Shown in pieces: positions 15,659 through 25,018 of a stretch of 64,000 nt of DNA. Below the pieces are notes generated by a model, which was not told the origin of the DNA, ran no database searches, and worked only from the letters and a program-made list of their open reading frames with translations. The DNA is from Microbulbifer donghaiensis (lineage in GTDB: Bacteria > Pseudomonadota > Gammaproteobacteria > Pseudomonadales > Cellvibrionaceae), in the NCBI RefSeq assembly GCF_900129095.1, contig NZ_FQVA01000001.1:2340617-2404616 (forward strand), written 5' to 3'. Each line of letters starts with the position of its first letter. Positions within the stretch are counted from its first letter, which is position 1. The position numbers were made by a program, and so were the translations under genes.

Positions 15659-17874
15659 CGGCGCACCTCCGCGTTATCGCCGCTATGCTGCAGTGCCTGC
15701 AGCCACTGATCGAACTCGCCGCCGGCGTTGCGCAGGCGCGGCAGCGACGGCTGCGCCAGGGGTTCCGGCAGCAGCTGATACAGCAAGGCTGTGAGTTGCT
15801 GCCGACACTCGTTACAGCCGAGTTGCTGGCGGTACACGCGCAGTGCCTTCGACAGTTCCAGCTGCAATTGCGGCTGCGCCTGCACCGACGGCCATCGCTG
15901 CAGCTCTGTGACAACCTCATCGCCAAGTGCATTGCCGTCCCGCACCCGCTGCAGCAGGGTAAGGATTTCCGCGCGCTCGCCGCTGCCGGCGGCGGCGCGA
16001 ACGGCTGGCGGCGCCACTTCGTCGAGCTCGCCACTCAGGCGGCGGGTCTCGTCCAATGGCGGCGGCTCGAAACCGACGCGCTGCAGATAGATACGCGAGG
16101 CCTGTTGCACCTCCTTGATAAAGCGCAGCGCCGTATGCTGATGGGGCAGGGATGCGCGCGGCTCGATCACCGACAGCTCGCGCCAGGAGCTCCACATGGC
16201 ATTCAGTGCACTGCGCAGCAGTTCCTTCGTCTGCGGGTCGAACAGTGTCGCGTGTTCCGAGTCGCCGTGCTGGTGGCCGGCGGCGGCGACAATGCCGGCA
16301 TCGTCGCCGAACTGCACCGGCGGCGCGCGGTGTTCCGCTTCCTGTCCGCGGCCGTGCTCTGCCTTGTGTGTTTCGGCATGGTCTGCGCCGTGCTCTCCCT
16401 GAGTGTCATCGCCATGCGCATCGCCGCCGTGTTCCAGCGCCGAGTCCTCCTCGCCGAGGAAGCGGCCGTAACGCATGCGCAGCAGATTCTGTTCGTAGGC
16501 CAGGGATTCGGCGCGCGCGCGGAATTTCGCCGGGGCCAGTTGCTCCTGCTCGGCGAGCAGTGCCTCGGTATCGATGATCAGCTGCCGCTGGCTGCGGAAA
16601 TACTCCGGCAATACCTTGATCGCCATACCCTCCGCATCGCTGAGACCGAAAATCTCTTCGTGCGGCCAGCGCACGATGAAATGCTGGCTCTTCACCACGT
16701 TGGCCTGCGGCGCGCGGTTGTCGCGCGCCTGCAGGAACCAGTACAGCTCGTCACCCGGTTCTATGTCATAGCGCGTTACCGGTATGCTAAAGCGGTAGCG
16801 TTTTTTCTTGCCGGTATCCTCGCTGGGTTGCAGCTTAATCGCATCGTTACGGAAGCGGACATTTTCGCCGCTGCCACTGGCCAGCGTAATCAGCAGTTCC
16901 GTATCGCTTACCCGGAAGTCATCCGCCACCTCGACACTCACCTGCAATAGAGCGGATGAATCGTTTACACCGGTGCTGACGACGGTGACATTGTCCCGCG
17001 GGTAGTCGAAGGAAAACTCCGGTGCGCGATCCGGCTGGATTTCAATATTGTGAATTTCCGGCAACAGTTTTTGCTCGCCATCGCTGTCTACCGCCAGTTG
17101 ATAAAAGTCGGCAGCGGTGACGGTACGGGTCAACTGCCAGCGGCGGCTCGGCAAAATATCGGCCGGCGCAAAATCAAATTCCTCCTCTGCCGCCAGCATC
17201 GACAGCCCGTCTGCGGCGCCGTCGAGTTCGATCTGCCAGGTAATACGGGCGCCTTCCACTGCAGTCACTTGTAGCGCCTGTGTCTGATGCGGCAGCTTGG
17301 TGTAGGCGGGCGGTTGAATTTCAGTAACGGCCTTCGCAATGGCGATCGATTGCGGTGCGATCGAGTTCGGCGTTGTGGATACTGTCTCGGTGGCATGTCT
17401 TTGCGGCAGGCCGTCGAGCGCGACAAATAGCAGCAGGCCGAGACAGGCACCGGCGGCATTCGCCAGCTGGCTGCGGTGCCAGGCGGGCCGGAATTCTTTC
17501 AGTTCACCCCGCTGCAAAATATCCTGTAGGGCAGTGGCGACGCGCTGGCGCTGCAGTCGAGCCAGCGGCGCCAGCGTCTCCGGTGCGGCGCGCAACAGCT
17601 GACTGCTGTCCTGCATTTGTGGGTAGCACCGATCCAGCCGCTGACAGAGTTCGGCGGAGGACAGGCGCCAATTGCGGTCCAGTAACAGCGCCACGCTGAT
17701 AACTATCACGCAGGCGACTGCCAGCCAGCTCGGCCACTGCAGATAGGCAGTGCCGGCGGCGACCGCAGCCCCGACAGGCAGACTCAGCCACAGGTAAGGT
17801 CGCAAGCTGCCGTGCCGCCAGCGATTGTGCGCACGTCCGAGAATTCGCCGGGCCAGTTCAGTCACGCTGCTCAC
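15655..17874 (-). CDS. DUF4175-like membrane protein with His-rich insert
   Basis: A 739-residue protein. Two adjacent transmembrane helices near residues 25-65 anchor it. A large soluble region follows that is rich in beta structure and then in helices, in the style of DUF4175 proteins found next to MoxR and DUF58 genes. About residues 475-540 form a low-complexity segment with at least ten His plus many Asp and Glu (HGGDAHGDDTQGEHGADH), which looks able to bind metal. It overlaps the gene on each side (17 bp upstream, 4 bp downstream), so coupled translation is likely. Biochemical function is unknown. Confidence 0.65.
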   Translation of the reverse strand: MSSVTELARRILGRAHNRWRHGSLRPYLWLSLPVGAAVAAGTAYLQWPSWLAVACVIVISVALLLDRNWRLSSAELCQRLDRCYPQMQDSSQLLRAAPETLAPLARLQRQRVATALQDILQRGELKEFRPAWHRSQLANAAGACLGLLLFVALDGLPQRHATETVSTTPNSIAPQSIAIAKAVTEIQPPAYTKLPHQTQALQVTAVEGARITWQIELDGAADGLSMLAAEEEFDFAPADILPSRRWQLTRTVTAADFYQLAVDSDGEQKLLPEIHNIEIQPDRAPEFSFDYPRDNVTVVSTGVNDSSALLQVSVEVADDFRVSDTELLITLASGSGENVRFRNDAIKLQPSEDTGKKKRYRFSIPVTRYDIEPGDELYWFLQARDNRAPQANVVKSQHFIVRWPHEEIFGLSDAEGMAIKVLPEYFRSQRQLIIDTEALLAEQEQLAPAKFRARAESLAYEQNLLRMRYGRFLGEEDSALEHGGDAHGDDTQGEHGADHAETHKAEHGRGQEAEHRAPPVQFGDDAGIVAAAGHQHGDSEHATLFDPQTKELLRSALNAMWSSWRELSVIEPRASLPHQHTALRFIKEVQQASRIYLQRVGFEPPPLDETRRLSGELDEVAPPAVRAAAGSGERAEILTLLQRVRDGNALGDEVVTELQRWPSVQAQPQLQLELSKALRVYRQQLGCNECRQQLTALLYQLLPEPLAQPSLPRLRNAGGEFDQWLQALQHSGDNAEVRR

Positions 17875-19060
17875 CTATCTTCCGCGCGTCGAACCGCATT
17901 GCGCCGCTCAGTGCCAGCAAGCGTTCCAGGGCCAGCAGTAACAGCAGGGCGACTAGCAGCGGACGCTCGATGGTGGCACGCGCCGCCGGCGGTACGTCGG
18001 TGTCCGGCACGGCAATGCCCGGTGGTGCATCGATCGACCAGTTGGCACGGCTGCGGGATTGCAGCGCCCAGTCCTGCGCCGACCACTGCTGCCACAGGCG
18101 TCGGGGCAGGTCGGCGCGGCGGAAAAACTGCTCGCCGTGCCAGTCGTGCCGGTAGCGCAACCAGCTGCCGCGACCGATGGCCGCCGCCTGCAGAATTTCG
18201 CCCGGTTCTGTTTCGAGCGCGACAAAATCCACCGCGGCGGCCGGTTGCACCCGCTGATCGGTGATCAGCAGGCCGCCGTCGCGAATAAAATCGTGCAGGC
18301 TTTCGGGCAGTGGGCCGGGCGTGTCGTAGATCAGCCAGTCCAGGCTCTCCGCATCCGCCGCTGCCGTTGTGGTCAACTGCTGCAGCGCCAACTGCGGTTG
18401 CGCCGTGTTCCGCCACTGTCTCATTACCGGTTCCAGCCAGGCTGGTCCGTCGCCGAGCAGCGCAATGCGCGGCGCATTTGGGTCGTCGCCGCTGCCCGAC
18501 TGCTGCACTGCATGCCACTGCCAGTGCGGGCTGAATTTGAACAGACCGCGGCCGGAGGGGTTGTTGTCACTGCGCAGCAGGATATGTGCGCGGCGGAACG
18601 CGGCCTGGTCGGCGAGAGCGGACAGCGTCTGCCACAGGTCCGGTGCCGGCGGCCGCTGCTCGGCGATCGGTGACGGACGCGCTTGCAACCAGAAGATCTC
18701 GGTAAAGGTCTCGTCGCCGGAGAAATTGCGATCGAGAAATTCGCGCAACTCCGCGCGTTCCATGCGCGGGTCGACCAACAGGATACTTTTTTCCGGCTGC
18801 GCATCGCGGTTAAGCAACGGCTGCGCCAGCAGCAGCGCCAGCAGGGCAATTAACAGCAGTCGCAGCAACAGCAGCAACTTGTCGCGCAGGAACAGGCGTT
18901 TCCAGTTCTGCTGTGGCTTCTGCCGCAGCCAATGGGCGGCGGCGAAGGTGATTTCGCGTGGGTTGCTGCGGCGCAGCAGGTGAATCAGCAGCGGGATCGC
19001 GAGCGCACCGAGCAGCCACAGCCACAGCGGCGATTGCAGGGAAGCCGGCAACCACTGCAT
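17858..19060 (-). CDS. BatA-type membrane protein with GATase-like domain
   Basis: A 400-residue protein. The N-terminus has the double-transmembrane BatA motif: a first helix at about 12-30, the basic linker HLLRRSNPREITFAA, and a second helix at about 62-85 ending in LLLAQPLL. A periplasmic region follows with a GATase-like fold (LDWLIYDTPGPLPESLHDF), and a C-terminal helix closes the chain (LLVALLLLLALERLLAL). There is no von Willebrand MIDAS motif, so the VWA role likely falls to the neighbouring DUF58 protein. Its start overlaps the DUF58 stop by 1 bp. A scaffold role in the envelope is inferred. Confidence 0.7.
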   Translation of the reverse strand: MQWLPASLQSPLWLWLLGALAIPLLIHLLRRSNPREITFAAAHWLRQKPQQNWKRLFLRDKLLLLLRLLLIALLALLLAQPLLNRDAQPEKSILLVDPRMERAELREFLDRNFSGDETFTEIFWLQARPSPIAEQRPPAPDLWQTLSALADQAAFRRAHILLRSDNNPSGRGLFKFSPHWQWHAVQQSGSGDDPNAPRIALLGDGPAWLEPVMRQWRNTAQPQLALQQLTTTAAADAESLDWLIYDTPGPLPESLHDFIRDGGLLITDQRVQPAAAVDFVALETEPGEILQAAAIGRGSWLRYRHDWHGEQFFRRADLPRRLWQQWSAQDWALQSRSRANWSIDAPPGIAVPDTDVPPAARATIERPLLVALLLLLALERLLALSGAMRFDARKIGEQRD

Positions 19061-19956
19061 CAGCCGACCCTCGCATGGGCGTCGATAAAGCGCCGCAGTG
19101 ACTGTTCCAGCGGTTGCTCAATGGCGACACTGGTCAGCGGACACTCCTGCCCGGCGAAGCGCGCGGCCAGTTGCCGCTGTGCGGCGGCAAAGGCGCGCAG
19201 GTAATCGCCGCGCTGCTGCTGCGCACCGACTTCGAGAATGCCGGTGGCCTCCGGGTTGCGGATTTTCAGCTCGCCGTCGAACGGAAATGTCTCCTCGGCT
19301 TCCACCAGCAGCTGCAGCGGCAAGCAGGGCCGCCCGGCCGCGTGCAGGCGGGCGGCAAAGGCACTGATCTCGCCGTTGTCATGGCGTTCGAAAAAATCGC
19401 TGACCAGCACCACCTGGCAGGGCTGCTCGAAGTACTGCCAGACACTGGCCAGTCGGCTTTCACCGGGCCAGTGACCAGCGGCCTCGAGTCCCTCGAGTTC
19501 CAGTGCCAGGCGGCGGTGGTGCCCCTCGCCCTGGCCCTCGGGCAGGTAACGTATGCCGGAATCGCTAAGTGCCAGCAGGGAAAAGCGGTCGCCCTGGTTG
19601 TGCAACAGCCAGCACAGACTCGCGATCCAGCACCTGGCGTACTGCAGTTTGGTCAGTTCGGGATAGGCAAAACTCGGCTGCGCCATCGACGCGCTGGTAT
19701 CGAGCACGATGCACACATGCATCTGGCTTTCCTGTTCCGCCTCGCGCACATAGTAGCGGTCCGAGCGCGCGAACAGCTTCCAGTCGATATGGCGAATGGA
19801 ATCCCCCGGCTCGTAACTGCGGTACTGCTGGAACTCGATGCCGGCACCGCGGCGCTGGCTGTGCTGCACGCCCAGCAGCATGCCCTCGGCAATATGGCGC
19901 GACAGCCAGGCGAGATCGCGGGTGCTGGCGAGTGTCAGCGGGTCGATCAGTTTCAC
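19060..19956 (-). CDS. DUF58 protein with VWA-like fold
   Basis: A 298-residue protein of the DUF58 family. The family core motif is present at about residues 39-62 (RGAGIEFQQYRSYEPGDSIRHIDW) together with a MIDAS-like DTSASM at about 88. DUF58 proteins are cytosolic VWA-like partners of MoxR AAA+ ATPases, and the MoxR gene lies 18 bp upstream on the same strand. The pair is thought to act as a chaperone that remodels or loads cofactors into target proteins. Family assignment is firm; the client here is unknown, though the nearby TldD metalloproteases are attractive candidates. Confidence 0.85.
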   Translation of the reverse strand: MKLIDPLTLASTRDLAWLSRHIAEGMLLGVQHSQRRGAGIEFQQYRSYEPGDSIRHIDWKLFARSDRYYVREAEQESQMHVCIVLDTSASMAQPSFAYPELTKLQYARCWIASLCWLLHNQGDRFSLLALSDSGIRYLPEGQGEGHHRRLALELEGLEAAGHWPGESRLASVWQYFEQPCQVVLVSDFFERHDNGEISAFAARLHAAGRPCLPLQLLVEAEETFPFDGELKIRNPEATGILEVGAQQQRGDYLRAFAAAQRQLAARFAGQECPLTSVAIEQPLEQSLRRFIDAHARVG

Positions 19957-19974
19957 AGAGCCGGCTCCACGGTA

Positions 19975-20985
<1,011 letters not shown>

Positions 20986-20991
20986 GGCGGT

Positions 20992-21705
20992 TCAGCTTGT
21001 CAGTGCGTAGATAACAATGTTCACGGCGAATTTTGTATTGTCGATCGCCAGCCAGCGTTTGTTGCGGTAGTCGTAATCCCACTCGCAACCGAAATCCTTG
21101 TTGCTGTAGAGCACGGCGATGCGCCCATCGATGACGATGGCTTTCAGGTAATCGTGTACCAGGTCGTCGCCCCAGCCGTTCAGTTCGAAGCTGGTGACCG
21201 GCAGCTCGTCGAACTGGAAAAAACAGTGGTACAGGTCGTGGTTGTCCGGCAGTTTCTGCAGGCAGTCTTCGCCGAACAGTTTCACCATCTGCGCCTCGAA
21301 CGATTTGGCAAACAGGCCGTCGATATCGTGGTTGCAGTCGTCGACGAATACGAAACCGCCGCGATTGACGTAATCGCGAAAGTTGCGCGCCTCGGCCTCG
21401 GTGAATTCCACCAGCTTGTGCCCGGCCAGATAACAGAAGGGCGCCAGCAGCATTTCCGGATCCGCCAGCGGCACTATGCGCTCGCTCGGGTCGACCTTCA
21501 GGTTGGTGTACTCCACCAGTGAGTTCAGCACATTGGACGGCATGCGCTGGTCCACGTCCCAGTCGCCGGATTCGTACATCAGGCGGGTGAAGTAAAAATC
21601 ATAGTGCTCCCGTGCCGCATTTTGCGCACGCAGGCCCAGCGGCAGCGCGGCGGCGCAGCTGCCCAGCAACAGGCTGTGTAGAAATTGCTTGCGGGTGAGG
21701 GACAT
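20992..21705 (-). CDS. Exported DUF4159-domain protein
   Basis: A 237-residue protein. I choose the ATG at 21705, which gives a clean signal peptide, over an in-frame start 45 bases upstream. The signal reads SLTRKQFLHSLLLG and ends at LGLRA-QN; the RKQFL part resembles a weak twin-arginine motif. The mature domain (FYFTRLMYESGDWDVD, RGGFVFVDDCNHD) fits DUF4159, a GATase-like fold found beside MoxR/DUF58/BatA genes. A periplasmic location is likely. It starts the MoxR half of the block, downstream of the REP-like pair at 21738-21866, which separates it from tldD. Confidence 0.72.
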   Translation of the reverse strand: MSLTRKQFLHSLLLGSCAAALPLGLRAQNAAREHYDFYFTRLMYESGDWDVDQRMPSNVLNSLVEYTNLKVDPSERIVPLADPEMLLAPFCYLAGHKLVEFTEAEARNFRDYVNRGGFVFVDDCNHDIDGLFAKSFEAQMVKLFGEDCLQKLPDNHDLYHCFFQFDELPVTSFELNGWGDDLVHDYLKAIVIDGRIAVLYSNKDFGCEWDYDYRNKRWLAIDNTKFAVNIVIYALTS

Positions 21706-21737
21706 GCTTATTAATGCAACGGGACTTCGACATCTAT

Positions 21738-21771
21738 GTAGGATGGGCACGCTGCGCTTTGCCCATCCTAC
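21738..21771. repeat. REP-like palindrome, copy 1
   Basis: GTAGGATGGGC and GCCCATCCTAC arms with a 12-base centre. The full 34 bp is identical to the element at 32056-32089. It lies between the DUF4159 and tldD genes and was not seen within any gene. Confidence 0.8.
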
Positions 21772-21798
21772 GGAATTGCATTGAAAGTGCTGTGCGCT

Positions 21799-21866
21799 GT
21801 AGGAGCCTGCTTGCAGGCGAAAGGCTACGGAGCTCCGCCCCTGTTCGCCTGCAAGCAGGCTCCTAC
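21799..21866. repeat. Long REP-like inverted repeat
   Basis: Perfect 23-bp arms at 21799-21821 and 21844-21866, each beginning or ending GTAGGAGCCTGC, with a 22-base loop. The arms contain their own smaller palindrome (CCTGCTTGCAGG). The type is the GTAGGAGC family of intergenic repeats common in gammaproteobacteria. It may stabilise mRNA ends or slow transcription between tldD and the DUF4159 gene. Confidence 0.8.
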
Positions 21867-21884
21867 GCAGACAGCGCCAACAAT

Positions 21885-23516
21885 TTAGCCGAGCTTACGC
21901 TTGGTGTTGATCACATTCACGCCGTCGAAACGCGTGGTCGAACTGCCGTGGGACACGGCACTGACCTGGCCCGGTTGGCCCTTGCCATCGAAGAAGGAGC
22001 CACCCAGGCGGTAGTCGCGCTTGTCACAGATCTGTGAACAGGAATTCCAGAATTCCTGCGTGTTCGACTGGTAGGCGACATCCTCGAGCATGCCGGCGAT
22101 CTTGCCCTCCTTGATCTCGTAGAACAGCTGGCCGCCGAACTGGAAGTTGTAGCGCTGCTGGTCGATGGAGAAGGAACCGGCACCGACGATGTAGATACCC
22201 TTCTCGACGTCCTTGATCATGTCGTCGACACTCAGCTCCTCCTTGCCCGGCAGCAGCGACACGTTGGCCATGCGCTGGAACTGCACGCTGGACCAGCTGT
22301 CCGCGTAGCAGCAGCCGTGGGATTCCTTCTGGTCGAGCATATGCACCTGATCGCGGATCGCCTGGTAGTTCACCAGCACGCCGTCCTTCACCAGGTCCCA
22401 GTTGCCGGTTTGCACGCCCTCGTCGTCGTAGCCGACCGCGCCCAGTGAGCCCGGCTGTACCTTGTCGGCGAACAGATTGACCTTGTCGCTGCCGTACTGG
22501 AATTTACCGCTGCGCCACTTGTCGATGGTGGCGAAGGAGGTGCCGGCGTAGTTGGCCTCGTAGCCGAGCACGCGGTCGAGTTCCAGCGGGTGGCCGACGG
22601 ACTCGTGGATCGTGAGCCACAGGTGGCTGGGGTCCAGTACCAGGTCGTACTTGCCGGGCGTGACGGATTTAGCGGTGAGTTTTTCCTGCGCCTGCTCGGC
22701 GGCCAGGCGCGCGTCCTCGACCATATCGTAGGAATCGCGGTACAGCACCGTCTGCGACTGGATCTTGTCCTCGGCGCGGCCGTCCAGGTATTCGAAGCCG
22801 CGGCCCACCGGCTGGCTCAGGCCATTGCGAGTGCGGAAGCCGCCGTCCTTCTTGTCGACCGCGGTGACCTGCATCGGCGCCCACAGGCGGTGCACGTCCT
22901 GATCGATATAGGAGCCGTCGGTGGAAGCGAAATACTTCTGTTCGTTGACCAGGTAGAGCATGGAATTGATAAAGCTGGCACCGGCATCCAGTGCCGACTT
23001 GTTCACTTCCATCAGCAGGTCGACTTTTTCCGCCAGCGGAATCTGCATGGCGTTTTTCTGGATCGGCGTCCGCCAGCTGACTTCGCCGTGGCCCTTGACC
23101 GGTGCCAGTTCCACCGGCTCCTTCTGCTGTTTGGAGTTGGCCTTGGCGGTGGCAACGGCTTGCGCGGTAGCGCGGGCGATGCCGTCGCTGGTCATGTCAT
23201 TGGTGGCGGCGAAACCCCAGGTGCCGTTGGCAATCACGCGCACGCCCATACCGATGGATTCGGTATTGACCACGTTCTGTACTTTCATTTCGCGGGTGAT
23301 CACGTACTGGTTCAGGTAGCGGCCGATGCGCACGTCGGCGTAACTGGCACCGAGTTTGGTCGCCGTATTCAGGGCGGCGTCCGCGAGCTCTTTCTTGACC
23401 GCGACATCCAGTCCACTCTGGGTCAGCTTGCTTTCCGCCACTGCGATACCGGACAGCGGCAGCATGGAAAATCCAAGACCGGCGCCACTCAGCTGGAGAA
23501 ACTTTCTTCTATCCAT
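21885..23516 (-). CDS. TldD-family metalloprotease with Tat signal (copy 1)
   Basis: A 543-residue protein. The N-terminus MDRRKFLQLSGAG is a classic twin-arginine signal, with a likely cleavage site after AVA at about 27. The metalloprotease motif HESVGH (HExxxH) is at 304-309, followed by the TldD-typical PLELDRVLGYEANYAGTSF. Cysteines that could join metal binding lie near the C-terminus. TldD with TldE forms a heterodimeric protease that cuts unfolded peptides and matures modified peptides such as microcin B17. E. coli TldD is cytosolic, so the Tat signal here is notable. It is a close paralogue of the gene at 25019. Confidence 0.88.
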   Translation of the reverse strand: MDRRKFLQLSGAGLGFSMLPLSGIAVAESKLTQSGLDVAVKKELADAALNTATKLGASYADVRIGRYLNQYVITREMKVQNVVNTESIGMGVRVIANGTWGFAATNDMTSDGIARATAQAVATAKANSKQQKEPVELAPVKGHGEVSWRTPIQKNAMQIPLAEKVDLLMEVNKSALDAGASFINSMLYLVNEQKYFASTDGSYIDQDVHRLWAPMQVTAVDKKDGGFRTRNGLSQPVGRGFEYLDGRAEDKIQSQTVLYRDSYDMVEDARLAAEQAQEKLTAKSVTPGKYDLVLDPSHLWLTIHESVGHPLELDRVLGYEANYAGTSFATIDKWRSGKFQYGSDKVNLFADKVQPGSLGAVGYDDEGVQTGNWDLVKDGVLVNYQAIRDQVHMLDQKESHGCCYADSWSSVQFQRMANVSLLPGKEELSVDDMIKDVEKGIYIVGAGSFSIDQQRYNFQFGGQLFYEIKEGKIAGMLEDVAYQSNTQEFWNSCSQICDKRDYRLGGSFFDGKGQPGQVSAVSHGSSTTRFDGVNVINTKRKLG

Positions 23517-23543
23517 TTCGGAATCCTCGTTTAGCTGTGGCCG

Positions 23544-24881
23544 TTACACGGCGTCGGAAAGGCTGCTGAAGGTGAAGTCGCGCACTTTCAGTGCGGGAAT
23601 CATCGCGGAATAACCCCACATGCCCACGCGCTCGGCGCGGCCCATGTCCTCGATATTGTTCAGCATGATCACCGGGCTCTCGTTGAAGCGGAAATTCTTG
23701 ATCGGGTATTTGATCTTGCCGTTTTCGATATAGAAGGTGCCGTCGCGAGTCAGGCCGGTCAGCAGCAGGGACTGCGGATCCACCATGCGGATATACCAGG
23801 TGCGGGTCACCAGCACGCCGCGGCGGGTGTTCTTGATCAGCTCCTCGGTGGACTTGTCCCCGCCAACCATAATGAGGTTGTTCGGCTGCGGAATCGCCTT
23901 GTCCTTGTTCTCGGACTGGCTGGCCCAGTAGCGGCTGCGCGGCAGGTTCTGCACCACGCCGTCCCTGATCCAGTCGACGCGCTCCAGTGCCATATGGTCG
24001 TCTTCCGCCCACGGCATGGCCGGCACGTTCAGGTCGGCGGGATCGGAGTAGATGTGCACGCGCTTGTCGAACATCTTCTCGCCGATACGGTTGCCGCCGC
24101 CTTTCTTACTCATAAAGCTGCGGCCCTCGTCGGCGCTGCGCGCGTCGTAGTTCCACATCATGAAACCGACCAGGCCGGATACCGCACTCGGTTCCAGGAT
24201 CACTGTGTATTTACCCGGTTCCAGTGCGCGCGCCTCTTGGGACATGACAGCCTTGTCGATGGCGACGCCGGATACGCTGCCGGTGCTCATCGCGGCGAAA
24301 TCGGATACGTCGCTCTGCGCCCAGCCGGAGCCGAGGCCGTTTTCGGTGCGCATGGTCACGGTGAAGTTGGCGGAGGTGGCGGCGTGGTAGCCGAACAGGC
24401 CATTGGTGTTGGCGACCGCGGCAAAGGAGCGCGCATCTTCCAGGTAACCGGCCGCGACGACCTTCTTCTCTTTGGCGGCGATGATCGAGTCGGCGGCAGC
24501 CTTGGCGCGCTGATCCGGCGTCATGTCCGCGGTGGATTTGGCAAAGCCGTCGACGCTCATGTATTTCTGCTCGCCCAGCAGCGGCATGGCCTCTGGATTG
24601 TCCGGCGACAGCTTGGCCAGCTCCTCGGCGCGGCGCATGACTTTTTCCAGCGAGGCATCGCTGAACTCGTTGATGGTGGCGATACCGGATTTCTTGCCGA
24701 AGCGCGCCTCCACCGCCAGCTCGATATCGTTGACGATACCGCTGGTGGACACGCTGTTGCGCGCGTAGCGGATATTGCCGGTCTCAGCGCCGGTCAGCTG
24801 CGCGCTGGCCGCTTCCGCTTTGCTGTATTTCAGCACCTTGTCGAGAATTTGCTTCGCTTCACTTCTGGATAAAATTGCCAT
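23544..24881 (-). CDS. PmbA/TldE-family partner subunit
   Basis: A 445-residue protein. The ATG at 24881 is chosen because the family homology begins at MAILSRSEAKQ and the extra upstream frame enters the REP-like palindrome. It has no HExxxH motif, as expected for the non-catalytic TldE/PmbA subunit, but keeps the family pattern (EARFGKKSGIATINEFSD, YDARSADEGRSF). No signal peptide is visible. It sits between two Tat-signal TldD genes, 27 bp from the downstream one. A heterodimer with either TldD is expected. How it reaches the same compartment is discussed in the findings. Confidence 0.85.
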   Translation of the reverse strand: MAILSRSEAKQILDKVLKYSKAEAASAQLTGAETGNIRYARNSVSTSGIVNDIELAVEARFGKKSGIATINEFSDASLEKVMRRAEELAKLSPDNPEAMPLLGEQKYMSVDGFAKSTADMTPDQRAKAAADSIIAAKEKKVVAAGYLEDARSFAAVANTNGLFGYHAATSANFTVTMRTENGLGSGWAQSDVSDFAAMSTGSVSGVAIDKAVMSQEARALEPGKYTVILEPSAVSGLVGFMMWNYDARSADEGRSFMSKKGGGNRIGEKMFDKRVHIYSDPADLNVPAMPWAEDDHMALERVDWIRDGVVQNLPRSRYWASQSENKDKAIPQPNNLIMVGGDKSTEELIKNTRRGVLVTRTWYIRMVDPQSLLLTGLTRDGTFYIENGKIKYPIKNFRFNESPVIMLNNIEDMGRAERVGMWGYSAMIPALKVRDFTFSSLSDAV

Positions 24882-24950
24882 TTTTTTGCTCCAAAAAATT
24901 ATTTTTGTTCGCCGATACTTTGGAAAACCTGACCAAGCTTCGAGCCTGGT

Positions 24951-24998
24951 GTGGGAGCGAGCCCCGCTCGCGAATTCGCCTGCAGGGCAGGCTCCCAC
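24951..24998. repeat. REP-like cruciform between tldD and pmbA
   Basis: Outer arms GTGGGAGC (24951-24958) and GCTCCCAC (24991-24998) enclose two smaller hairpins: GCGAG-CCCC-GCTCGC and GCCTGC-AG-GGCAGGC. The shape is typical of gammaproteobacterial REP or BIME units. It sits between the upstream TldD gene and pmbA and could set the relative amounts of the two proteins by affecting mRNA stability. Confidence 0.75.
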
Positions 24999-25018
24999 AA
25001 GGGTTTAATCAAAAATCC

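Noticed and set aside
22590..23534. 314-residue plus-strand frame opposite tldD
   Set aside because: It is the antisense of a conserved metalloprotease gene; the composition is a shadow pattern.
21738..24998. CRISPR array made of the palindromes in the TldD block
   Set aside because: The units differ from each other, spacing is irregular and genes lie between them.
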